NCBI RefSeq assembly: GCF_029784135.1
Contig: NC_073746.1
Location: 252,530,494-252,594,493 of the forward strand
Direction: 5' to 3'
Source: Toxorhynchites rutilus septentrionalis
Lineage: Eukaryota > Arthropoda > Insecta > Diptera > Culicidae
Length of the DNA: 64,000 bases
The position numbers and the translations under genes are program-made. Positions 56,287 to 64,000 of the stretch are shown piece by piece (position 1 is the first letter of the stretch; each line of letters begins with the position of its first letter). The notes beneath the pieces were generated by a model. The model worked only from the letters and a program-made list of their open reading frames with translations, was not told the DNA's origin and did not search any database.

Positions 56287-56500
56287 TTGATCTTCGTTAC
56301 AAGTAAATTTAATGACGGACCTTTTACGTTTGGTATGATGACTAGAACAAAATATATGTACGGAAGAATTATCAAACGTTTGATGAACCAGCCTAAGGCT
56401 GAAAATCTTTCCAATAAAGACAAAAAAAAATTATCAAACGATTATTTTATTTTACATTTCCCTCTGAAGTTTACATCCCGAAACTGTACATACGTCTCGA
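56287..56500 (+). other. short open frame conserved between Z copies
   Basis: It reads MIFVTSKFNDGPFTFGMM followed by a Lys-rich stretch (KAENLSNKDKKKLSND). Z copy 1 encodes the same with few changes (45001-44800). In copy 2 it stays open into the minisatellite (to 56691). I do not recognise the protein. It might be a captured exon or chance. Confidence 0.3.
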
Positions 56501-56589
56501 ATCTCGAATTTGCTTCAAAATGGGAAGTTCATTCGCTTCTAGTGTCGATGCACGATTTTCCCAGGTTCCTAAGTCTAGAAGATCTTTGT

Positions 56590-57090
56590 AGGACAGACAT
56601 ATTCCACTCTGCACAAAGGCAAGCGAGGACAAAAGTACTCGCAGTTTGCATTTATTTGCAGAGCCGATTTCCCCAGAAACCTCGGTTTTGAAGTCTGTGT
56701 AAGTCTGTGTTAGGGAAACACATTTCAATCGGAACAAAAATACCCCCGATTTGTATGAATTCGCAATGCCGATTTCCCCACGCTCCATGGATTTGAAGTC
56801 TGTGTTAGGGAAACACATTCCAGTCGGAACAAAAATACCCCCGACCTGCATGAATTTGAAATACCGATTTCTCCAGGCACCTTGGTTTAGAAATCTCTAT
56901 TGGGGAACACATTTCGGTGGGAACAAAAGCTCCCCCTACTTTCGTGTGTTTGCAATGCCGATTTCGCTGCTTGGTTTTAAAGTCTGTGTTAGGGAACATT
57001 TTTCGATGAGAACAAAAGTCCCCCTACTTTCATGTATTTGCAATGCCGATTTCCCCAAGGCTGCTTGGTTTTGATGGCTGTGTTAGGGAA
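56590..57090. repeat. CCCTAACACAG minisatellite in Z copy 2
   Basis: On the minus strand, repeated TTTCCCTAACACAGAC-TTCAAA and GGGGAAATCGGCATTGC blocks, about five units, collinear with 44230-44720. Confidence 0.8.
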
Positions 57091-57734
57091 ACCGTAAATC
57101 GGGCCAATCAAAACGATGCAGTTAGGGCGTTTAGATAACGCCCAATATTTTACAGTTATTCAATTGTTTATCTAATGAAAAACAACATTTTGTTAGTTGC
57201 GATAGATGCGTAGAAATATTCCCTATCAATTGATGCAAACATCTCTCCTATCCAGTACGAAATGTTCGAGCTATAAGCATTCGAAATCTTTCATTTTTTC
57301 CTGCATGTTCTGTGTTTAGGTTTTCATTTTACCCTCCATATATTCCGGTTAGACGTAGTCCCACGTCAAAAACAATTAAGAGATTATTCTACTAAGCAGT
57401 TGTTTCTAAAATTTCACAGCACTATAGATAATGTCCGAGGCGACTTATATAAAATAACAGCGTAGTTCTACGTCAACAATGCGGTCGTATCTTGGATACA
57501 GCCTACTATAATTTTTTTTATTTTTTGAAACTTTCAGCCATCCTCTGCTCTTCTGAGCCTCCTAAACTGGTTCGTACCAGCAAAAACGCCCTTATAAGTG
57601 CCGCCATGTGTGTTTACAATTGACTTATTACCAACATCAATTGATTTTACATACAGATACGGATAAATAATTCAAGATTTTTGTATCACCTGAATTTTAA
57701 CATATTTAGCCATTGAGTTCGTTTCCCTGGTCGT

Positions 57735-58091
57735 TTGGCGAAGATGTGTCACGGAGGGGAAAGAACAAAGATCTTTGGATCACAATTTCTTATTAAAATT
57801 TCAAAATACAAGTTGGCATATTTTAGAAATCAAAGCAGTGTAGTAGTTTTTGGAAGGTTATCTTCAAGGATGACCACAAATGCTCCCGCTGATCCCGTAA
57901 AAGTTTCGGAGGTACTCATATTTCAGGCAAACACGAACGATGTGTTCGACCGAATTTCGGATCCCGTACGGTTCGCAAAGGGGATGAAAGAATGTCCTGT
58001 TGAAGTTACGCGATATTTTAATACCGGTCTTGTTTATGGAGCTTTTCATATTTCAAATTTGCTTCAGGCCCCAATTCGAAATTGTTTCTGA
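57735..58091 (+). CDS. unrecognised small open frame
   Basis: 118 codons from MAKMCHGGERTKIF, or 73 codons from the internal MTTNAPADPVKVSEVL (57870). The second half (ISDPVRFAKGMKECPVEV, TRYFNTGLVYGAFHI) has a protein-like composition. No family is recognised and no signal peptide or repeat is visible. It lies in the 870-bp unique stretch between X copies 2 and 3, not inside a known repeat. A possible acceptor (CCACTCAG, 58101-58108) follows the stop, so it may be an exon of a larger gene or a relic. Confidence 0.3.
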   Translation: MAKMCHGGERTKIFGSQFLIKISKYKLAYFRNQSSVVVFGRLSSRMTTNAPADPVKVSEVLIFQANTNDVFDRISDPVRFAKGMKECPVEVTRYFNTGLVYGAFHISNLLQAPIRNCF

Positions 58092-58379
58092 TGGTATTTC
58101 CCACTCAGACCACCAGCATCTTCCATTGGTCCCTAACCAAAGTGTGTATCACCTGTTGTAAGATTTCTTTTGCTAAGGCGGGCAGGTGCGAAGATGTCAA
58201 ACGGAGGTTCCCCTATTTCAGCGCATACCTAGACTGTTGGTATTGATGGTAGCAAGCCAAAGATAATCCGCAGTGAAGTTTATCTCTGGCCAGGCACGTC
58301 AGTTAGAGACTATCTTTGGCCACCCTTAACCGGATCATTCGGTTATTAGTCCAGTGCGGTTTGGTAATGTTTTTTGAAA

Positions 58380-59165
58380 AAAAATATAGGAGGTTGTGTC
58401 CAAGACACGACCGCATTGTTGACGTAGAACTACGCTGTACTTAAATTCAAGTCGCTTGTTTATAAATGCGAATATTATTTTATAATGCTACGAAATTTTA
58501 AAAATAGCCATTCTACCAGTTTGGTCGCCCTGAAATATTTTTCTCTTGTAGAATCATTTGACGACTATTGTTTGATGAATCATTTTTTGTCTTCACATAA
58601 CAATACATGCTTGAGATAAGCGCATCATCCTTAGCCTGATGTCACATTAGGCGGATTCGCCGCCGCGGATATCGCGACGGTTTTTTTTTTCGATATGAAT
58701 TTGCTTTCAAAACCGCCCCGCTCTATGTGACTAGCTCATTCATAATACACTGTAGATCCTTTACTCGCGGAATCCGCGGCGGCGAATCCGCCTAATGTGA
58801 CATCAGCCTTAGTGGAGAAAGTTTTGCTACTGACAAGCGAATCCAAATCACATACAAAATTCCAGAACGACATTTACTTTCTTGGTGCCTAAATAAATGA
58901 AATAAACTCTTTCTGTTAATCTCAACAACCTAGAAAAGAGTAGCACTGCTTCATTATGATCAAGATTAGCGCAAATACAATCCTAGTTGAAAGGAGTTTT
59001 GCAACTGGCACGCGAACCCAAATAAATAAATAACTTATTAAAACTTATTGAAGAACTTGGTATTCCCTAATAATTTTTTGGTGCACAACCTTAATACCTG
59101 CTTCACCATAATGTCAGTTCAATGCATTGATGCAATGTCAAAGGCACCAACGAAGCCTTTATGAG
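58380..59165 (-). mobile_element. X-family element, copy 3, truncated
   Basis: The outer segment GGTTGTGTCC-AAGACACGACCGCATTG is followed by TTGACGTAGAACTACG (58422). The rest matches X copy 1 (50280 back to about 49310) in inverse orientation. The distal end is missing and W-family sequence begins near 59200. A 175-bp MITE (58634-58808) is inserted. Confidence 0.75.
58634..58808. mobile_element. PIF/Harbinger-like MITE with TTA duplication
   Basis: 175 bp with inverted repeats of about 37 bp having a single mismatch near the tip (GCCTGATGTCACATTAGGCG at left; GGCGGATTCGCCGCCGCGGA inside). It is flanked by TTA (58631-58633 and 58809-58811). The paralogous X copies 1 and 2 show the uninterrupted site CCACTAAGGGT at 49637 and 55635. 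Confidence 0.9.
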
Positions 59166-59209
59166 ACTTCGATCTTTTCTTCTCGATCTTTCGATCTTTT
59201 TGACCGCAG

Positions 59210-60566
59210 AAGAAAAATGTAAATTTGTTTTTCAGTGAACATTGATTTCAATCTCACCAAAAACCACTTGACGAATTTTATAAACATTGGATCCTTTTCA
59301 AGGTTGTCAAATTAGTGGTCGTTTACACCATCACATTCACTAGGCTGACATCAGATCCAGCTGAAGCGTTCTTTTCTAGAACAGGGACTACTACCAAGAT
59401 TTTGACTAGACAGATTTCATACGATGAATTACCACATATCCATATCCCTAACCTGACCCGTCACACAAAAATTGTTGCCTCTCTAACTTCGAGTAAACCG
59501 CAAGTAATCGGTGGAAAATATAGATTTAAGTTGAAATTTTGTATAAACAAATCATGAATTAGTGGTTCCGCAAAGCGTATGCGATTGAGCCTTAGAAATA
59601 AATGAATTGAAAAAAAAAGATTTCGACTAAATGCCACGTATGACACGATTGTATTTTATTAGATTATTATCGGCAGAGTTCTGAATGAATATCAGTTGTC
59701 GAATTTGTAATAATAATTTTCAATTGATTTATTTAATTAAGGGGGTAGTACATTATGAACATCATAAATCGTGATTTGATTTCTACGATTTTTTTCAACG
59801 AGAAAATAAATTACTATGATTAATCTGATATCACAGTTTCATAAGGCATATATTACTTAACAAACAAAAAATATAGTGGTATCAATTGAACTGTCCCCTG
59901 AATAGTCGCAACCGGTTTTTTGAAACCTTGCAGCCAAAACCTCGTGAATTGGTGGAAGTTCTTTCTTTTTTCGTTTTTCTGTGGACCTTTTCAACCAATG
60001 ATTTTTTTTACGTAATCTTGGATATATTTCCTGTCATCGTACGTAGGATTTCTTCAAAGTATTGATTTTTGACGAAATGACATTTTTTGTAAAAAAATGC
60101 GTTTCTGCCTCAAAAATCGAGACAAAACATTCACTAAAATTTTATTTTTCAAAACATCAAAGAAATCCTACGTACGATGATAGCAAATTTAAAGGAGAAT
60201 CTGGGAAAACCAATTTCATTAAAATCGGATGGACGGTTCTGGAGGTAGAACTCCCACCAGTTTGCAAAACATGGTTTCGAGAAAAACGCGTTTTAAATTT
60301 TGGATACGCGCTCCTTACGCAAAGACTTAGGACCACTAATTGGCTCGTAACTTTGGAACGGAGCATCGGACATGTGAAATGTGAAATGTAGAAATGTGAT
60401 ATGTTTATTCCATGTTTAAAAAAAAGACAACACTTCTATAGAACAAGTAGTTAATTGGAAAAAAGGCATTCGATTTCTTGGAATATCGATTCAGCAAAGA
60501 TCGATACTGATTTAATCATTGAATCGATCCATCAAGATCGGTCTTTTTCTAAAGATCGCCCGACTC
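59210..60566 (-). repeat. W-family element, inverted and rearranged copy
   Basis: 59217-59640 matches 40040-40370 inverted (AACATTGATTTCAATCTCAC; GTGTTCTTTTCTAGAAC-like; GACTAAATG). 60380-60566 matches 38500-38690 inverted (ATTGAATCGATCC...AAAGATCGCCCGA). The middle, about 59990-60370, contains the near-perfect inverted pair CCTGTCATCGTACGTAGGAT (60030) and ATCCTACGTACGATGATAGC (60166), a small additional palindrome. Non-coding. Confidence 0.6.
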
Positions 60567-60587
60567 TAATATGAATATGTCATATTA

Positions 60588-60866
60588 TATTTGTATAGAG
60601 AGCCGTATAAAGCGATATACGATCCTTGTCACACTGATATGTAATAGAATGTACGTATATACAGCGCAACATCGCGATATTAGGATGATTGTTATACCGA
60701 TAAACGACTTAATGAAATCAATGATATCGAAAATCGAGTTTTTTCCATTTTATACGATTTAGATACACATGATGCATCCTTTGATTGTTATTTTATACGA
60801 TTGTAATTTGATACGAATTTATATGTGACCTAGCCTGTGTAAGATATGCGATTTAATGTTTGCTGG
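60588..60866 (-). repeat. CCCAGCAAACATTAAATCG repeat, copy 2
   Basis: Inverse of 48389-48700; ends GATTTAATGTTTGCTGGG-like (to 60866). Adjacent to the W element. Confidence 0.7.
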
Positions 60867-61042
60867 GATACATTGGAGCGTTTTACGTAACCAAGAATCG
60901 CCAAGTTCACTCATGAATATGAATATTTGTATTGAATTTGCTATTTTATGTGTCGTGTGCTGAGGATGAGGTCTCTAACAGATTCCCGGACAACCCAATG
61001 AAAGTGTACTCCAGAAAATACTACACGGACACTTATACCAGG

Positions 61043-61493
61043 GACAGACATACAGCTGTACTAGCGTTGTACGTGTACAGCGTTGTATAGGTACCATTGT
61101 ACCATGACAGACATACTTTGGTTGTACATTGTACCGTATGTCAAACTGAGAATCAGAAATTTTTCCGATTTTCATCACATATTTCAAGGGAAATTTTTTT
61201 ATTAAGCGTTCAAACTATCAAACATAACAAACAAGTTTAAAATCTAAGTTAATAACTCAAGAGAAAGTCAATGAAAAGAACGTTCACCAAGTGATTTGAT
61301 TCGGTTTGTTCATGCTACCCACCACTAACCGTCTATGGTGCTGCGCACAGTACAACTGTAGCCATGTACAGCGGTAAAATAGGTCGGTACAGGTACAACG
61401 ATTGTACCGAGTTGCTTGCGTGGTTCTGGCGCTGTAAATGGTGACAGACATACAATTTTCGAAGTACAACGCTAGTACAGTTGTATGTCTGTC
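61043..61493. mobile_element. palindromic MITE with GACAGACATAC ends
   Basis: GACAGACATACAGCTGTACT (61043) is matched by AGTACAGTTGTATGTCTGTC at 61474-61493, giving a terminal repeat of about 29 bp. GACAGACATAC recurs internally at about 61107 and 61442. Many TGTAC/GTACA motifs. 451 bp, non-coding. Confidence 0.82.
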
Positions 61494-62077
61494 ATAAGTA
61501 TTATCCAGAGATACCTGTGCACCTATAAAAAATCATTTAAATATCATCGTTTGAAATTGCGAAGAAATTGACCATACAATCCATCAATTTGGTACCAAAT
61601 CAAAAATTCAAATATCAAAAAAGAGGTTTAGTTTCACAGAACAGCAATACTAGAAGTGCATCTCATTAGACAAAACCCGCAAATATAAGTGCAATTCCGT
61701 TTCACAAAACCATATTTTATTATGTACATATCCGCCAGATAAGCGAACAGAATATGTAAACCTATCTCGCGAGACTTTGTGATTTACTCTGCATTTGACT
61801 AATTTTGTTTTAGAGTTCATCACGGAGTCCTCAAGAATTTATGAATGAATGTTTAGTTTGTTTTTGGATTGGATAGACGACTTGAGCAATTTATTCTTCG
61901 TGGTAAGTGTTGGTAAGAGCTTCTGATTGCAGTTTCCGCTGGATATCCAAAGATATATCTTGGAATGTTGACAGTAGCCACTATGATACATAATGAACAG
62001 CTGAAATCTTCATTTAAATTTAAATATCATTTGTTACATCTCAGCTAACTGACGCGATATCTTTTTAGACACAGAAA
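61494..62077. other. upstream region of the thioredoxin gene
   Basis: No recognised repeat. CTTTTTAG at about 62061-62068, just before the ATG, looks like a splice acceptor, so a non-coding first exon may lie in this interval. Confidence 0.4.
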
Positions 62078-62708
62078 ATGATACGTATCTTTCGCAATCA
62101 CAATCTCGGGGATGGTTTCATAAGAAAAGCGTTTTCGCTATCAGCTCTGGCAGCCAAACGGTTCATCATCAAGGACCATTATGAATTTGACAAAAAGGTG
62201 AGTGATAGACAATTACGCTTCGCAACTGGATTTGGCGTACATCGAACGCTTACCAAATGACGACCGAGTATTGCTCATTGATGGTAGCAATAATATATAA
62301 TCTGGAAGGAATCATCAACGAAGATACGATAAGCATATCACGCATAACTACTGAACTACTTTATCAATGCAATACATAGGACATGAACTATTTCATTCGC
62401 TTTTTCCGCTTCAGGTGATCAACAGCGACAATCCGGTGATCGTCAATTTTCACGCTGAATGGTGTGATCCTTGCAAAATACTTACCCCCAAAATGACCGA
62501 ATTGCTGGAGCCATCGGAGGACATCGACTTGGCTATAGTAGACGTGGACGATAATGCCGAGTTGGTGCACACATTCGAGGTGAAAGCGGTTCCAGCGGTG
62601 TTAGCATTCCGCAACGGCGTCGTGGTAGACAAATTTATCGGCCTAGTGGACGCAACCATGATCGAGAATCTCATCGGGAATCTGACGAAGAAGAAACAAC
62701 CATCGTAG
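62078..62708 (+). CDS. TXN2: mitochondrial-type thioredoxin
   Basis: Two coding exons, 62078-62197 and 62415-62708, with a 217-bp intron (AAG|GTGAGT ... CTTCAG|GTG) in phase 0; 137 aa. Thioredoxin reduces protein disulfides using a dithiol. The N-terminal 30 residues (MIRIFRNHNLGDGFIRKAFS) are basic and amphipathic-looking with no acids except one Asp, compatible with a mitochondrial transit peptide. The mature domain follows: VINSDNPVIVNFHAEW, active site W56-C57-D58-P59-C60-K61, IVDVDDNAELVHTFEVKAVP with the cis-Pro at 100, and GVVVDKFIGLVD. This matches the TXN2 order. The protein is shorter than human TXN2 (166). The active site has Asp instead of the nearly universal Gly between Cys and Pro (WCDPC for WCGPC). 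Assignment to TXN2 rather than another thioredoxin-like gene rests on the presequence and overall similarity. Confidence 0.92.
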
Positions 62709-63502
62709 TATAATGTGATCTTTTGTTGACTGGCTTAATTTGGTTTTTCAATGCCAATTGACCACTAATAAGCTCGTGCTCTCAAATGCACTTTACCACT
62801 CTGTTTCCGTAACGTGAGGAATTCATTCGCTTTGTTATTTTTATGATAATAATTTTTAGAATAAGAGTTGTATGTGTTTTCAACTAATGTAAATTGTTAT
62901 GTTTTTCGAGACAATAAGACAATATAGATTACACATAAACGCCGCTCTTAATCACATATCGATGTTTCGTGTAGGATTAAGATAGTCAGAAATTGGGAAG
63001 AGAATACAATACAACATTTGATTTACAGAAAATGGGAACTTCATAATGCTTGCAGCTTCCGAACATTGTGATATATTTATGAGAGAATACAGTACTGCTC
63101 GAAAATTATCCAAACAAACAGACGACTTGGAAGACGGTTAGGAAAATGCATGACTGAAACCATACAAATGAAAGTGTGGAACTCTCTGACCATATGATTC
63201 TTTATTTCCTAGAAATGTTTGTCTCGTTTCCGTTCATCTACAAATTGTCGTACATGATATACCACTTTAAAGCGATTGCTTTTCGACGTTTTCTCAAAAT
63301 ACCATGAAGTTAGTTCTAATGAACTCTCCTTCACTGACGGATCATTCTTAAACGGGTCCACGGGCACACTATGATGTATGAATCATTGAAACGTTGTCCA
63401 TCGATCACTGTTTTATATTTTCAGAGAGTCTCAACTGAATAAAGGCTATCCGTTAGATGAAGCTTGATATTGAGCATATTGAGAGTTTTGCGAATAACAC
63501 AT
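62709..63502. other. thioredoxin 3' region and intergenic
   Basis: The beginning should be the 3' UTR; no canonical AATAAA was seen close to the stop. Nothing else recognised. Confidence 0.4.
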
Positions 63503-63661
63503 TTAAAATCCTAACAACTCACAACATCCTTTATGCTTCAGCAGACCTAATGGTTTAGTAAAGACATCCGTCAGCATCTCCTCTGTAGAGCAATACTGCA
63601 AGGCTATCTTCTTCGTACCACACGGCTCGTGCACTTGCAGTTTATCAGCATGACAACATAT
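63503..63661 (-). pseudogene. Ty1/copia RNase H C-terminal relic
   Basis: On the minus strand, KIALQYCSTEEMLTDVFTKP followed by LGLLKHKGCCELLGF and a stop at 63503. This is the end of a copia polyprotein, where the RNase H domain closes with the pattern L.Y..T.....D..TK.L. Preceding residues are weak and run into SINE sequence at 63686. No LTR or integrase was seen. It may or may not belong to the same family as the gag relic at 10.7 kb. Confidence 0.8.
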
Positions 63662-63685
63662 AGTCAGGTGAAATAAATAAATAAA

Positions 63686-64000
63686 TCTTCGTAGCCACAT
63701 TGGTTGGGCGTTCGCTTACTAAGCGATCGATCGTGAGTTCAAAACTCAGGGCCTTCAATTGACTTGGTTTTTTATAGAATAAATACGTCCACGCAACAAT
63801 CATCAGCGATGGAGATCGATCCACGGTCGAATGGAGATCGATTCATCCATACGACTGCTCTGCTCTGCAAAAAAAAAACATCGGGCTGTTGTGTTATTAA
63901 TAACACAACAATAATCATATCAACTGTCCCCGGTGGTCTAACTGAACAATGGAAGAACAGAAGGAATACTCCTACGCCTAAATGGCTACTGTGTAATGTG
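63686..64000 (+). mobile_element. tRNA-derived SINE, copy B (cut by window edge)
   Basis: Same family as 10076-10463: tRNA-like head (GTAGCCACATTGG, GTGAGTTCAAAACTCAGGGC), body with GATGGAGATCGATCCACGG (partly duplicated), CTGCTCTGCTCTGCAAAA, and CGCCTAAATGGCTACTGTGT at the window end. Identity by eye is above 85%. Confidence 0.75.

Larger units (their letters stand above)
56094..57376 (+). mobile_element. Z-family element, copy 2
   Basis: Nearly identical inverse of Z copy 1. It begins GGGTGGGTTATATCTATGAT, then TTGACGTGGAACTACC (56132), and ends GACGTAGTCCCACGTCAA (57355-57372). It interrupts X copy 2 between a run of A (56084-56093) and AGAGATTATTC (57379), which are close together in X copy 1 (50175-50200). 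It carries the shared frame at 56287-56500 and the CCCTAACACAG minisatellite. It lacks the 62-bp retroposon found in copy 1. Confidence 0.82.
54260..57510 (+). mobile_element. X-family element, copy 2, with two insertions
   Basis: The left end TTGACGTAGAACTACGTC (54260) and right end CGTAGTTCTACGTCAA (to 57476) plus the outer AATGCGGTCGTATCTTGG mark the element. A LINE fragment (54420-55130) and Z copy 2 (56094-57376) are inserted in it. The remaining X sequence is about 1.2 kb. Its middle (55145-55500, including GGTATAAACAGTGGATCTCG, TATA-like) differs from X copy 1 but partly matches the degenerate copy at 8480-8560. Confidence 0.78.

Overview
This window looks like mosquito DNA, most probably Aedes aegypti or a close Aedes relative. 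It is AT-rich, has few genes, and is packed with transposable elements typical of aedine mosquitoes: tRNA-derived SINEs of Feilai type ending in GAA repeats, DD37E (ITmD37E) and mariner DNA transposons, RTE/JAM1-like, I-superfamily and copia retrotransposon fragments, Helitrons, and many MITEs. The species call is inference from the repeat set; there is no species-specific gene to prove it.

Three spliced host genes can be reconstructed. TTC1 (minus, 42207-43174, two coding exons, 290 aa) is a three-TPR co-chaperone-type protein. ETHE1 (minus, 51400-53303, five coding exons, 302 aa) is a mitochondrial persulfide dioxygenase with all iron ligands. A mitochondrial-type thioredoxin (plus, 62078-62708, two coding exons, 137 aa) has the active site WCDPCK. 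ETHE1 (sulfide oxidation) and the thioredoxin (thiol redox) may both act in mitochondria, but they are separate genes about 9 kb apart, not an operon. A broken histone H2A-like pseudogene lies near 34.6-34.8 kb.

Layout. 0-10 kb: a cut-off mariner copy, a hAT-like MITE with another MITE inside, a nearly intact DD37E element, a large inverted repeat with a Helitron inside, and a second DD37E fragment. 10-24 kb: a tRNA-derived SINE, copia gag remains, several TA-flanked MITEs, a large inverted repeat, a pair of LTR-like 226-bp direct repeats, and an RTE-type relic. 24-34 kb: a Harbinger-type remnant, a hAT-like element, a Feilai SINE, a pogo-like MITE and a mariner with an intact DD34D transposase. 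34-42 kb: the H2A relic, minisatellite-bearing fragments, a second (dead) mariner, a nested W-family element and a 400-bp polypyrimidine tract. 42-62 kb: the gene-bearing part, with two interrelated families (called X and Z here) whose ends carry a GACGTAG-NN-CTACGTC palindrome and which hold nested insertions. 62-64 kb: the thioredoxin gene, a copia RNase H relic and a second copy of the 10-kb SINE.

The most notable new signal is a set of tiny insertions of 53, 53 and 62 bp (33639-33691, 52576-52628, 44385-44446). They share nearly the same 5' end, a nested hairpin and an A-rich tail. Each is flanked by a 10-11 bp target-site duplication, and one has an empty site in a paralogous repeat inside this window. 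They behave like an ultra-short retroposon.
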